64,000 nucleotides of DNA from Methanofervidicoccus abyssi (GTDB lineage Archaea > AGJL01 > Methanococci > Methanococcales > Methanococcaceae). Positions within the stretch are counted from its first letter, which is position 1. Each line of letters opens with the position of its first letter. The stretch spans positions 177,333-241,332 of the forward strand of contig NZ_BFAX01000003.1 in assembly GCF_004310395.1 (NCBI RefSeq), in the 5' to 3' direction. Position numbers and translations under genes: made by a program. This document shows, one piece after another, positions 9,135 to 18,676 of the stretch. The notes beneath the pieces are model-generated. The model saw only the letters and a program-made list of their open reading frames with translations, did no database searches and was not told the origin of the DNA.

Positions 9135-10241
9135 ATGAAAGGATTTTGCTACAGGTGTGGTTACGAAGGTGAGTTGATAGAAGGGCTGTGTAAAGAGTGT
9201 TACGCCCAGGTTTATCCTCTGTTTCACATACCTAAAGAGATAAAGATTGAAGTATGTCATATGTGTGGCTCCTACAAGAGAAGAACGTGGCAGGATCCAA
9301 AAGGTGAAGACCTGTACTCTATACTAGAAGAAATCGCCTACTACGCCACAAAGGACAACTTAAAGAAAGCTCATAAAAATATAGAGATTGAGATAATACC
9401 ACAGGAGCCAGGACAACTACCAGGAGGTAAGAGAACTAAGGTAGAGATTCCTGTAAAGGTTGTTGGAAGGGGAAAATTGCCAGGAGAGGATAGGGAGAGG
9501 ACTATGGAGCAAGATGTGAAAGTATGCCTACAGATGGTTCAATGTCCAAGGTGTTCCAGATATATGTCTAACTACTACGAAGCCACACTCCAGATAAGGG
9601 CCATGAACAGACCTCTAACTGAAGAAGAAAAAGAAGAGATAGATAAGTTCGTAAGGAAGGAGGTTGAAAAAAGATTGAAAAAAGATAGAATGGCGTTTAT
9701 ATCTAAATTTATACCTAAAAAGGAGGGGTTGGACTATCAAATAGGTTCTATGGGTGGTGCGAGAAACATTGCTGCAAGTATAAAATCCAAGTATGGAGGA
9801 AAGATTAAAGAAACTGCTAAATTGGTTGGAGTTGGTAAGGATGGGAGGAACCTATACAGAATTACTATAGTTGTGAGAATACCGGAATACAAAATAGGAG
9901 ATATAGTTGAATACAGGGATAAGGTGTACAAGGTAGTTTCTATAAAGGAAGATAAACTATATCTGGAGGATATAACAGATAGTAGGGAGAAAATACCTAT
10001 TCAGTGGAGTACCGCTGAGAAGGAGACTAGGCTACTAAAAAGGGAAGAGGAGTGCCCTACCGCTACAGTTATCTCAGTGTCTCCAGAAACAGTTGTAGCA
10101 ATGGATGATAGAAACTACGAGATATATGAATACGATAACGTATTTGAAGACATTAAAGAAGGAGATGTCCTTAGGATATACAAAAGGAATAACGTTAGTT
10201 ATATAGTAAGTGTAGATAAAAAGATGAAAAGGGACAAATAA
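9135..10241 (+). CDS. Archaeal NMD3 homologue
   Basis: A 368-residue protein with the NMD3 N-terminal zinc-binding region: pairs C5/C8, C19/C22 and C41/C44, and a further VQCPRCSRY pair near residue 138. Eukaryotic NMD3 is the export adaptor of the 60S subunit; archaeal forms are thought to act in large-subunit maturation. The later part contains an OB-like region ([24 protein letters not shown]). The ATG follows GGTGGGAGT. Confidence 0.9.
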   Translation: MKGFCYRCGYEGELIEGLCKECYAQVYPLFHIPKEIKIEVCHMCGSYKRRTWQDPKGEDLYSILEEIAYYATKDNLKKAHKNIEIEIIPQEPGQLPGGKRTKVEIPVKVVGRGKLPGEDRERTMEQDVKVCLQMVQCPRCSRYMSNYYEATLQIRAMNRPLTEEEKEEIDKFVRKEVEKRLKKDRMAFISKFIPKKEGLDYQIGSMGGARNIAASIKSKYGGKIKETAKLVGVGKDGRNLYRITIVVRIPEYKIGDIVEYRDKVYKVVSIKEDKLYLEDITDSREKIPIQWSTAEKETRLLKREEECPTATVISVSPETVVAMDDRNYEIYEYDNVFEDIKEGDVLRIYKRNNVSYIVSVDKKMKRDK

Positions 10242-10795
10242 GTAATTCTATTAAGTAAAGTAATAATTAGTTAACCGTAATCACTATTTAGGTGTGGTGT
10301 AAAAAATCCAGTTTTATTAAAAATCTTAAAATTTAATAATGATTATAAAAACAAAATAATAAAATAAAAAATAAGAAAAAAGAGCGTTAAAATAAAAAAA
10401 TTCTTATATATCTCGAAATAAATAACTAAAATATCAAAAAACTAGTTTAATTTAGCTTAGAATAGATATATGACTCTCATCAATCTCTCCAGAAATATTG
10501 AGGAAGGATAAATATAGATTTAGGAAATTTTACAACCATCCTTTTTTTGTTATTTTTATATTGTTCCAGATATTTTCTGAACACTGAAATAGATATCACC
10601 GTTTGTATTTGGAAAATCATCCTTTTTGATTTATTCCTTTTGATAAGAACTACTTCTATTATTATTGTGATGGAGAGTTATAATCATTTATTAAATAGTT
10701 TTGTTAAAGGTGATATACGTTGTTTTATTTTTATATTAGTAGATATAGTAATAATCCATCATCTAATAATCTTCTAAAAGAAGAAGGGTGAAAGG
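10242..10795. other. Spacer upstream of gltX
   Basis: About 550 AT-rich bases. A forward ORF of 76 codons (10547-10777) is rejected: it has no ribosome binding site, is very Ile/Phe/Tyr rich and has no family features. A copy of the dispersed motif lies at 10473-10520, containing CCAGAAATATTGAGGAAG. Nothing else was recognised. Confidence 0.5.
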
Positions 10796-12469
10796 TTGAA
10801 GGAAATAATACTTAAATATGTACTTCAAAGTTCCCTATTAAACAGTGGGAAAGTAAATCCAAAGGGAGTCATGGGAAGGATAATGGCTGACAACCCTCAT
10901 CTAAGGGGTAAAGCTAAAGAGGTATATAACTTAGTACTTGAGATATCTAAGGAAGTTGAATCCATACCTCTCGAAGAACAGAAAAAAAAGTTAGAGGAGA
11001 TAGCACCAGATATGGTAGTTGAAGAAGGTAAGGAAAAAAAGAGAGAGTTGATATTGAAGAATGTTAAAGATAGTGTAGTTATGAGATTCGCTCCAAATCC
11101 TTCTGGCCCTCTACATTTAGGACACAGTAGGGCAGCAGTGCTTAACGACTACTTCGTAAAGAAGTACGGTGGAAAGTTCATACTGAGACTTGAAGATACA
11201 GATCCTAAGAGAGTACTCCCAGAGGCATACGAGATGATAGAAGAGGATCTAGAGTGGTTGAATATAAAGGTAGATGAGAAAATTATACAATCTGAAAGGA
11301 TGGAGATATACTATGAACACTGTGAGAGATTAATAGAGATGGGACATGCCTACGTATGTAGGTGTGATCCTGAAGAGTTCAGAAATCTTAAGAACCAAGG
11401 GATACCCTGTAGGTGTAGGAATAGATCTGTGGAGGAGAATTTGGAACTCTGGGAGAGGATGTTAGATAACAGTTTAGAGGGAGCTGTAGTAAGGTTGAAG
11501 ACTGATATACAACATAAAAACCCCTCTGTTAGGGACTTTCCAATATTTAGGATGGAAGACACCCTCCATCCCAGAACTGGAGATAAATATGTAGTGTACC
11601 CTCTTATGAACTTTTCAGTCCCAGTTGATGATCACCTACTGGGAATTACCCATGTTCTAAGAGGAAAAGATCACATAATTAATACAGAGAAACAGAGATA
11701 CATCTTTGAATATTTCAAATGGGAGATACCTGAGTATATCCACTATGGTATTCTAAAGATAGAAGGGACTGTACTAAGTACTTCTAAGATGTACGAGGGG
11801 ATAATTAAAAGGGAGTACAGTGGATGGGATGATCCAAGGTTGGGAACCTTAAGGGCTCTGAGAAGAAGGGGAATTAAACCTGAAGCTATATACAGATCCA
11901 TGTTGGAGATTGGAATAAAACCTGCAGATGTGAAGTACTCCTGGGAAAACCTCTATGCTATAAACAGGGAGATAATAGATAAAGATGCAAAGAGGTTTTT
12001 CTTCGTGGAGAATCCAAAGAGGTTAAAGGTGTTGGGGGCAGAACCTAAAACACTATATCTGAGGATGCACCCCGACAGGGACCTGGGCACTAGAGAGCTT
12101 CCATTTGAAGGAGAGGTCTATATCTCAGACGATTTAGAGATTAACGGAATGTACAGGTTGATGGAGTTGTACAACATAATTGTGGAGAAAATAGAAGGGG
12201 ATGTTGTATATGCAAGATACCACAGTGAGGATTTCAAAATACTGAGGAAGAAGAAGGGGAAGGTAATACACTGGGTACCAGTCAAGGATGTTGTAAATAC
12301 TGTAGTAATTGATACAGAAGGTAGGGAACATCATGGATTTGCAGAGAAGGACTTTAGAAATGTGAATGTAGGCGATATTGTCCAATTTGAGAGGTATGGG
12401 TTTGTAAGAGTAGATAATAAAATAAGAGATGGGGAATTAAAGGTCATTTGTTACTTTGCTCATAAGTGA
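10796..12469 (+). CDS. gltX: Glutamyl-tRNA synthetase (archaeal type)
   Basis: A 557-residue class I synthetase with an N-terminal helical extension of about 90 residues. The HIGH motif appears as [13 protein letters not shown] (HLGH at 107-110), and the KMSKS-type loop as LSTSKM. The C-terminal half is the beta-barrel anticodon-binding domain shared with GlnRS, which places it in the archaeal/eukaryotic branch. In methanogens this enzyme normally also charges tRNA-Gln with Glu for GatDE amidation. The start is TTG at 10796, with GGGTGA five bases upstream and no good ATG alternative. Confidence 0.96.
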   Translation: MKEIILKYVLQSSLLNSGKVNPKGVMGRIMADNPHLRGKAKEVYNLVLEISKEVESIPLEEQKKKLEEIAPDMVVEEGKEKKRELILKNVKDSVVMRFAPNPSGPLHLGHSRAAVLNDYFVKKYGGKFILRLEDTDPKRVLPEAYEMIEEDLEWLNIKVDEKIIQSERMEIYYEHCERLIEMGHAYVCRCDPEEFRNLKNQGIPCRCRNRSVEENLELWERMLDNSLEGAVVRLKTDIQHKNPSVRDFPIFRMEDTLHPRTGDKYVVYPLMNFSVPVDDHLLGITHVLRGKDHIINTEKQRYIFEYFKWEIPEYIHYGILKIEGTVLSTSKMYEGIIKREYSGWDDPRLGTLRALRRRGIKPEAIYRSMLEIGIKPADVKYSWENLYAINREIIDKDAKRFFFVENPKRLKVLGAEPKTLYLRMHPDRDLGTRELPFEGEVYISDDLEINGMYRLMELYNIIVEKIEGDVVYARYHSEDFKILRKKKGKVIHWVPVKDVVNTVVIDTEGREHHGFAEKDFRNVNVGDIVQFERYGFVRVDNKIRDGELKVICYFAHK

Positions 12470-12699
12470 CAATAGGGCTATAGGGCTAACATAAAAAATA
12501 ATATTAAAAAAGTAATAATAAGAATGAATACAGATAAAATAAAAAGTTAAATTAGTCTTTACCTTCTAATCTACATTGAAGTACTGAAGAAGTAGGAGCG
12601 AGTTTTATCTCTTTTTTTGTAATTTTATTTTATTACATTAAATTTAAAACATTATAAGTATTTTAAATAATAATATATCCTTATCTGTTATTCCTCCCT

Positions 12700-13365
12700 C
12701 TATTCTATCCTGAAGATATCTACAGGTACATCTACATATTTCTTACTGTGAAAAGTGAAGATTCTAGGTATTCTAAACCTACTCTTGAAGATATGAGTAA
12801 TACTCCTACCTCTTTCCTCAACGTAATTTATTACAAAGTCTCTAGTTGAAGAGTTGTGAATAGTATATATAACGTCCCCTATCTCTAGAGCCTTCTCTAA
12901 AAATATCCTATCTGCATGTCTCTTCTGGGAGCCAAAGGGAGGGTTCTGTATAACTACAATTTTTCCCTCATCTTCTAAGTATCTCTCTATATAACTTCTA
13001 TCTATATCTTTAACATCCATATCTACGAAAAACACTCCCTTATAAATCTCCTCAAAATCTACATCTAAATTTTTCGATACAGGTATCTTCTCTAACTTTC
13101 TCAGATTTTCTCTTGCACACTCCACAGATTCCCTGTCTATATCTACACCTAAAACCTTCCCTGCTCCGAGAAGTTTTGCTCCTATGGATAATCTACCAGT
13201 TCCACAACCTAGATCCACCACAAAGTTATCCCTTATATCATCCCTTGCAAAGAATAACAACTCACTGGCGAGTTTTCCCCCTATAGTATATTGTTCTAGA
13301 TGGGGTTTTGGGTTTGGATGGGGATCTAAGTTATCTAAGATCATCTCCAGGTGTTTCTTTTTCAT
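12700..13365 (-). CDS. METTL5-like N6-adenine rRNA methyltransferase
   Basis: A 221-residue class I SAM methyltransferase with DLGCGTGRL (51-59) for SAM and the N6-adenine signature NPPF (141-144). The short Rossmann-only form with an IGG..ASELLFFA N-terminus matches archaeal METTL5-like proteins (COG2263), which modify small-subunit rRNA. The human counterpart makes m6A in 18S rRNA. The start codon lies one base after the RIO2 stop, so the two are co-translated. RIO2 also acts in 30S maturation, which supports a ribosomal target. Confidence 0.85.
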   Translation of the reverse strand: MKKKHLEMILDNLDPHPNPKPHLEQYTIGGKLASELLFFARDDIRDNFVVDLGCGTGRLSIGAKLLGAGKVLGVDIDRESVECARENLRKLEKIPVSKNLDVDFEEIYKGVFFVDMDVKDIDRSYIERYLEDEGKIVVIQNPPFGSQKRHADRIFLEKALEIGDVIYTIHNSSTRDFVINYVEERGRSITHIFKSRFRIPRIFTFHSKKYVDVPVDIFRIE

Positions 13366-13366
13366 A

Positions 13367-14278
13367 TCACTTACCTACTACGTAGTTGTATATCTCATCT
13401 ACACTCTCCCTTATGCCATACTTCTTAAAGTACCTCAGTAAGTTTCCTATATCCCTCTTTAAGTAGTACTCAATGTCCATTTTAAACTCTCCAGGTAATA
13501 TATCCAACACTATCTTATCTTCCCTCACCTCTATAGCCTGTGCAAAGTCGATGATCAGAAAATCTCCCTCTTCATTTATCAGTATGTTGAATTCACTTAG
13601 ATCCCCATGGATGTATCCGATGTTGTACATCTTCTTTATCTCTTCCACGATATCCCAGAATAACTTCTTAATATCTATATCTAACTTAGTCAGATCCACC
13701 CTTTTCAACTCCACACCATCCCACTTGCCCATAATAATGGCATGCCTGTTTTGATCTATAGGTTCTGGAACCTTTACAACTGGATAAAGATCGTTCAACA
13801 CCTGGAATTCTCTCTCTGCCGTCAATCTCGAGGCGTAGAGCCAACTTATATGTCTCTTATCTGCCAAGTACAGCCTGTATCTCTTCCCCCTTGTGAAACA
13901 GGTCCTCCCCAACTTGTGAAACTTCAAAACAGCCTCTCTGTTGCTAGTTAGTAGTACCGTAAATACATCCCCTTCCTTTCCCACACCTAACTTATTACCT
14001 ATTGCCTTTATAAGATCTCTCTTTATAAATGTATTGAGTGCCAGCCCGTCGTATCCCTTATGAGACAGCCTGTAGCCGTAGGTACTTCTATTCACAAATT
14101 TATGCCTATTAAGTACTTTCAATCTGTATAGTACCTCGTTACTGTCTAACTTAGATTTTTTGATTATTTCATCGACAGGTACCCACTCATGGTGTCTCAT
14201 AGATATCTCTATTATCCTAAGAATTTTCCAATCCCTATCTCTCATTTGTTTAACAGATTCAACTAGATCTAGTATCAC
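13367..14278 (-). CDS. rio2: RIO2-type serine kinase/ATPase
   Basis: A 303-residue RIO2 protein. The N-terminal winged helix (about 1-85) includes DRDWKILRIIE and YRLSHKGYDGLAL. The kinase domain has the glycine loop LGVGKEGDVF (97-106), K119 in VLKF, the catalytic HGDLSEFN (D226, N231) and the metal-binding D244 in IIDFAQ. RIO2 drives a late ATP-dependent step of small-subunit assembly. The start is GTG, with GGTGAT six bases upstream. First gene of the operon with the METTL5-like methyltransferase. Confidence 0.94.
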   Translation of the reverse strand: MILDLVESVKQMRDRDWKILRIIEISMRHHEWVPVDEIIKKSKLDSNEVLYRLKVLNRHKFVNRSTYGYRLSHKGYDGLALNTFIKRDLIKAIGNKLGVGKEGDVFTVLLTSNREAVLKFHKLGRTCFTRGKRYRLYLADKRHISWLYASRLTAEREFQVLNDLYPVVKVPEPIDQNRHAIIMGKWDGVELKRVDLTKLDIDIKKLFWDIVEEIKKMYNIGYIHGDLSEFNILINEEGDFLIIDFAQAIEVREDKIVLDILPGEFKMDIEYYLKRDIGNLLRYFKKYGIRESVDEIYNYVVGK

Positions 14279-14429
14279 ACTTCCATCACCTTTTTTCCTA
14301 ATTTTAAAGTATTTTATATCTTAGTTTCCATCAAAAGTAATAGTTATCATTGATTATCCTTTTCTTATTTTTCTATTTTTTATTTTTATATTTTTAAGAA
14401 TGATGATAATAATGATAGGATATTTTAGT

Positions 14430-14828
14430 TTAAATATCAAATATCTTAATAGCCTTTAGGGGACATACCTTGACACAGTTTTTACATCCGATACACTCTT
14501 CTTCGTTAAATACTACGCTGTAGTCTTCATCTTGGTATATGGCCTTAACTGGACAGTGTACTATACAAGCCCCACAGTCGATACATCTCTCCTTATTTTT
14601 CTCTATTATCTTTGGAATATCTTCATATTCACCGTATTTTTTCAACAGATTTAGAGCTTCTTCAATTTGTTTCTCACTTCCACTTAACTCCAAGATCAGG
14701 AAACTCTCCTGAGGACTCATTTTAGCCATTAAGATATTTATCATGACCTTTGTCTCTAAGATCACCTTTGATATCACCGGTTTATCTATGTACTTCTCGT
14801 ATACCCAGTAGTATATCCTTTTTTTCAT
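14430..14828 (-). CDS. NIL-domain ferredoxin of the homocysteine-synthesis pair (MJ0099-like)
   Basis: A 132-residue protein. The N-terminal NIL domain (about 1-75) is followed by two [4Fe-4S] motifs at C82/85/88/92 and C112/115/118/122. This domain order with an upstream COG1900 protein matches the pair shown genetically in Methanosarcina (MA1821/MA1822) to form homocysteine from aspartate semialdehyde and a sulfur source, with the ferredoxin likely supplying electrons. I chose the ATG at 14828, which has GGTGA five bases upstream; the ATG four codons earlier lacks a site. It lies 13 bases after the stop of its partner. Confidence 0.85.
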   Translation of the reverse strand: MKKRIYYWVYEKYIDKPVISKVILETKVMINILMAKMSPQESFLILELSGSEKQIEEALNLLKKYGEYEDIPKIIEKNKERCIDCGACIVHCPVKAIYQDEDYSVVFNEEECIGCKNCVKVCPLKAIKIFDI

Positions 14829-14841
14829 AATTTTCACCATG

Positions 14842-16380
14842 TTAGAATTTCCTATTTCCCAACAACTTTGAGAGATCCTCTGCAGTTACAACCCCAACAA
14901 CTTTTCCACTCTTATCTATTACTGGTACTCCTGAGATATCGTATCTACTCATCTTCCTCGCTACAACATCTATTGGTTCATCGAGTGTGGAACTGATAAC
15001 ATGCTTCGTCATTATCTCACATATGGAGTTTATATTTTGAGCTACAGCTCTTGCAATGTCCCAGGATGTTACTATCCCTATCAACCTTCCCTCTTCATCA
15101 ACGATAGGTAGATGGTTTATATTCTTTTCAGTCAGTATCCTAGCAGCCTCCTCTATAGATATATTCTGTTTTGCCACAATTGGAGGTCTACTGAGAATAT
15201 CTCTTACCAACTTAACCTCTGCCTTCATAGGTTTACATGAACCTTTTCCTAAGGGAGCTACAGACTCCGAAAGCATGAACTCTCCATTTAGTATCCATTT
15301 TTTAAGTTCTTCTGCAACTTCCCGGGATTTTTTATAACTTGAAACAGAGGCTGTCTTAACAGTTTTCTCTACTAATCTTTTCAAATCACTATCGTATATC
15401 TCGATGGTAACTTCTCCCTTTCTGAGTTCCTCGTAATTTGTCCTTGCCACCACAGGTCTATCCCTTCTAGGCACTCCGTAATCTAAGACAGGTACCTCGA
15501 TATCTTCATCCTTTACAGCACAGGCTTTTGCAACTTCTTCATTTAACACGGGAATGGGAATACCTATCCCTATATACAGGGTACATCCGTAATTAGGTAT
15601 AGTAGCAGCTCTTAAAAATTTAGGACTCATCGTCTTTAAATCCCCTTTAACCATTAAAGTTCCAAAGGCCTTATCTGGGTCGTGCTGAGTACCTTCTCCT
15701 ATTACGTATCCAATACCCCCACCTAGGAATATCCTAGTACCTATACCAATAGTGTTGAAAGTTTTCTTCTCCCTGTTGTAGTCGTTTTGGAGAGGATTTA
15801 ACTGCCCAGCTCCCGAGTAGTTTATATTGGAATACTCTGGAAGTAAGGTGCCCATATAGGTATATATTTTCTCTTCTCTACTGTTTGTAGCTGCGGCGTA
15901 GGTTTGATAACAGTTTCTTGGATTTACTAGTATAGCCTGATTTAAATCATCCAACGTTATAGTTGTTGACACCTTCTTTCTTGGATAGCAGTCAGTTGTA
16001 TATCCTTCTGCAACGAGTTTTACCTCTTTCCCTGCTACAAGATCTTCTATAACATGGGCTCCACCGTAGTTGATATCTATATCGTCATCGGAGTTTGGCT
16101 GTGCAGCACCTAAGTAGGCATCAACTGCTGCTAGTCCAGAGTAGGCTTCCACTCCATTTAGGTATGTCTTCATCATCTTTATTGGAGGATCTGCATGGCC
16201 AAAGTTTAGAAACACTCCACTGGAACACATGGCTCCAAAGGTACCAGTTGTGACGACATCTACTTCCTTTACTGCACCTTCAGGTCCCATCTCTTCTACA
16301 ACTTCTATCATCTCTTCAGCTGTTAATACTACAGCATCTCCTTTTTTTATCTTCTCATTAATCTCTCTAATGGTTTTCAT
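14842..16380 (-). CDS. L-aspartate semialdehyde sulfurtransferase, homocysteine synthesis (MJ0100-like), with CBS pair
   Basis: A 512-residue protein. The HcyBio domain (COG1900/DUF39) fills about 1-375, with candidate persulfide-bearing cysteines C52 (in GAMCSSG) and C131 (in YTTDCYPRKK). Two CBS modules fill about 390-510 (NHLPIVDEEGRLIGIV, SGVPVIDKSGKVVGVV). The related CBS pair of MJ0100 has been crystallised with SAM and methylthioadenosine, so feedback by SAM is plausible. The enzyme makes homocysteine for methionine synthesis in methanogens lacking the classical pathway. A CATGGT/ACCATG inverted repeat about 120 bases upstream is a possible operator. Confidence 0.88.
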   Translation of the reverse strand: MKTIREINEKIKKGDAVVLTAEEMIEVVEEMGPEGAVKEVDVVTTGTFGAMCSSGVFLNFGHADPPIKMMKTYLNGVEAYSGLAAVDAYLGAAQPNSDDDIDINYGGAHVIEDLVAGKEVKLVAEGYTTDCYPRKKVSTTITLDDLNQAILVNPRNCYQTYAAATNSREEKIYTYMGTLLPEYSNINYSGAGQLNPLQNDYNREKKTFNTIGIGTRIFLGGGIGYVIGEGTQHDPDKAFGTLMVKGDLKTMSPKFLRAATIPNYGCTLYIGIGIPIPVLNEEVAKACAVKDEDIEVPVLDYGVPRRDRPVVARTNYEELRKGEVTIEIYDSDLKRLVEKTVKTASVSSYKKSREVAEELKKWILNGEFMLSESVAPLGKGSCKPMKAEVKLVRDILSRPPIVAKQNISIEEAARILTEKNINHLPIVDEEGRLIGIVTSWDIARAVAQNINSICEIMTKHVISSTLDEPIDVVARKMSRYDISGVPVIDKSGKVVGVVTAEDLSKLLGNRKF

Positions 16381-16498
16381 ACTAAACCCCTACAGGTAAT
16401 TATTTAAGAGAATAAAAATAGAATATTATCCAATAATTTTTATAACTTACTAAAACCTTAATCCCGTAGGATAATCTTTAAATATATTATTAAATCTA

Positions 16499-16519
16499 CA
16501 TGGTGAAGATATTACCATG
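16499..16519. promoter_or_regulatory. Inverted repeat between divergent genes
   Basis: CATGGT and ACCATG form a perfect 6-bp inverted repeat around a 9-base spacer. It lies between the homocysteine-synthesis gene (reverse) and the UPF0058 gene (forward). It could be a regulator site; a chance origin is also possible. Confidence 0.3.
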
Positions 16520-16629
16520 GGAAATCATAATTACAGCATATAATGTTTTTAGAGTGAATAAAAAAACAGAGATACTTTTTAAAGAGTTATCTATTATATA
16601 TTAATTTTACAATAAATGTGTGGGATAGA

Positions 16630-16974
16630 ATGAACAAAGAACAACTTATGGAACTCCATCAGTTTTTCATCCATGTATATAAGGAGTTAGTACCTGAGGA
16701 TTATAGATGTCCCTATCTAGAACTCTACAAAAAGCTAGATGTTAAACCCCACCATATTCACAGGTTGAAAACTGAACAGAGTGCTGCAATCTTTTTACTT
16801 TCTGCATGTATTGCCAGTTATATAGCCGATAACGACGACATGGTTCCTAAATCGTTATCTATAAAATTACTGGAGAATGCTTTTAGGTATTTAAATACAA
16901 AATCTAAGAATTTTAACGATATAGAGAAATATAAACAGTTAATAGAGAAAATCAAAGAATCAGGTAGAAAATAG
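16630..16974 (+). CDS. UPF0058 family protein
   Basis: A small, helical 114-residue protein of the archaeal UPF0058 family (MJ0132-like). Typical features are the start MNKEQLMELHQFF, the HHIHRLKTEQSAAIFLL segment and the conserved C-terminal helix. Its function is unknown; the His cluster suggests metal binding. I take the ATG at 16630 rather than an in-frame GTG at 16618, because family members start at this point. cca follows 30 bases downstream, so the two may form an operon. Confidence 0.78.
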   Translation: MNKEQLMELHQFFIHVYKELVPEDYRCPYLELYKKLDVKPHHIHRLKTEQSAAIFLLSACIASYIADNDDMVPKSLSIKLLENAFRYLNTKSKNFNDIEKYKQLIEKIKESGRK

Positions 16975-17004
16975 TAGAAGAAATAATTAATCTTAGGGAA
17001 AAAT

Positions 17005-18366
17005 ATGGAGAATATGGAAAGCATTAGCAAAATACTAAAGGATGTACTGGAGGATATAACTCCAGGAAAGAGGGAGAAAGAGGAGTTGAATAAACTCTCT
17101 AAAACAATTATAGATGGACTCTACACTATTATTCAGACAGAAGGGCTATGTGATATAGTTGAAGACATAGTACAAGTAGGATCTACAGCCAGGGACACCC
17201 ATCTAAAGAATGACTACGACATCGATATTTTTATAAGGTTTAAAAGGGGTGTAGATAGAGAGGTGTTGAAAGAGACTATTTTAAATATAGGTAGGAGGGT
17301 TATAGAAAATTTGGGAGGTACTTCCTGGATAGAATATGCTGAACATCCTTATGTCTCGGGAAGAATTGGAAAATACGATATAGATATAGTCCCATGTTAT
17401 AAGATTGGTTGGAACGAGGGAATAATCTCCGCTGTAGATAGAACTCCCCTTCATAACCAATTTGTAAAGGATATCCTTAAATCAAAACATCTAAACAACG
17501 ATATAAGACTGTTGAAGAAGTTCTTAAAGGGTGTTGGAATATATGGCTCAGATTTAAAAACTAAAGGTTTCTCTGGTTACTTATGTGAGTTGTTGGTTAT
17601 ACACTATGGTGGTTTTATCAACACCTTGAAGAACGCCCAGAAGTGGAAGATTGGGGAGAAGATTGTATTAGATGAGATTTTCCAGATTTACGGTATAGGC
17701 AGAGACTATAGATTTTCAGATTTCGATCATCCTCTTGTAGTATATGACCCTGTAGACCTTAAGAGAAACGTGGCAGCTGCTCTCAGTAAAGAGAACTTCT
17801 GTAGATTTATATTCTACTCCAGACAGTTCCTGGAGAATCCCTCTAAGGAGTTTTTCTACAACTATCACAGAAAACTAACAGAGAGAGTAAACAGTAGGGA
17901 TAGAGGTGCCTTGCTTACCTTAAAAATAGAAAGGGATAGCAATATAGTAGATGATATTATATATCCCCAGATGGAGAAGCTACAGAAAAGTATAAACAAG
18001 TTGTTAATTGAAAACGATTTCCAAATATTAGACTGTGAAATTTATGCCACTAAAGATGCCTGTTATCTATCCTGGGAGTTCTTAGTATGGGAATTTCCAA
18101 ATGTAAAGGTAAGGGTTGGACCTCCAGTATTCAACAGAAAAGTTAGGGACTTTGTGAAGAAGTATCCTAAGCATTTTATCAAGGACTGTAGGGTATGTGC
18201 CTACGTAGAAAGGAAATATAAAGATGTCTACCAACTCTTCGAAGATATAGTATCTGGGAAGTTGAAAAATAGGATAAAACATCCTAAGTATGTATCCCCT
18301 GTGAATGGTAAGGTGTACAGAGATATATTTGTAAATCGATATATGTCGATTATGAGAATAAAATAA
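17005..18366 (+). CDS. cca: CCA-adding enzyme (class I, archaeal)
   Basis: A 453-residue tRNA nucleotidyltransferase. The catalytic GS motif with metal-binding aspartates is seen as GSTARDT...DYDIDIF (G59, S60; D72, D74), followed by the third carboxylate in YDIDIVP. The length and the C-terminal RNA-binding region fit archaeal class I enzymes, which add CCA without a nucleic-acid template. It is needed here because tRNA-Glu in this window lacks an encoded CCA. AGGGA precedes the ATG. Confidence 0.94.
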   Translation: MENMESISKILKDVLEDITPGKREKEELNKLSKTIIDGLYTIIQTEGLCDIVEDIVQVGSTARDTHLKNDYDIDIFIRFKRGVDREVLKETILNIGRRVIENLGGTSWIEYAEHPYVSGRIGKYDIDIVPCYKIGWNEGIISAVDRTPLHNQFVKDILKSKHLNNDIRLLKKFLKGVGIYGSDLKTKGFSGYLCELLVIHYGGFINTLKNAQKWKIGEKIVLDEIFQIYGIGRDYRFSDFDHPLVVYDPVDLKRNVAAALSKENFCRFIFYSRQFLENPSKEFFYNYHRKLTERVNSRDRGALLTLKIERDSNIVDDIIYPQMEKLQKSINKLLIENDFQILDCEIYATKDACYLSWEFLVWEFPNVKVRVGPPVFNRKVRDFVKKYPKHFIKDCRVCAYVERKYKDVYQLFEDIVSGKLKNRIKHPKYVSPVNGKVYRDIFVNRYMSIMRIK

Positions 18367-18474
18367 TAATAAAGTTGAAAAAAACATTAAATATATAAAG
18401 AATAGAACAACTTAGGATCCATAACTCCAAATAGAGAATATATGGTTGTTGGGATAGATATAAAAATAAAAAAA

Positions 18475-18553
18475 TGGTAGCGGGGCGAAGATTTGAACTT
18501 CGGATCTCCGGGTTATGAGCCCGGCGGGATCGGCCTGGCTACCCCACCCCGCT
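18475..18553 (-). tRNA. Initiator tRNA-Met (anticodon CAT)
   Basis: On the reverse strand, AGCGGGG pairs with CCCCGCT, discriminator A, and CCA is encoded. The anticodon loop CTCATAA lies on stem CCGGG/CCCGG. The A1-U72 end pair and the three G-C pairs flanking the anticodon loop are hallmarks of archaeal/eukaryotic initiator tRNA rather than the elongator. Confidence 0.93.
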
Positions 18554-18558
18554 TCACA

Positions 18559-18600
18559 GCAGTAAGTATAGAAGTACTTTATTATATATAAACCTTTTGG
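18559..18600 (-). promoter_or_regulatory. Promoter of initiator tRNA-Met
   Basis: Reading the reverse strand, CCAAAAGG (BRE, 18600-18593) leads into TTTATATATAAT (box A, 18592-18581). TGC at 18561-18559, about 27 bases from the TATA centre, matches box B. The layout is the same as at the tRNA-Arg/Glu promoter. Confidence 0.7.
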
Positions 18601-18676
18601 TTTTGTGCAAAATTTTAGCACAATAATTATTGTAATTCTTGGCCCTTTAAATTAATTATAGTTGTATAGAGTGTTT

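Noticed and set aside
10547-10777. Forward ORF of 76 codons before gltX
   Set aside because: No ribosome binding site, Ile/Phe/Tyr-rich AT-driven composition and no family features; it lies where the gltX promoter is expected.
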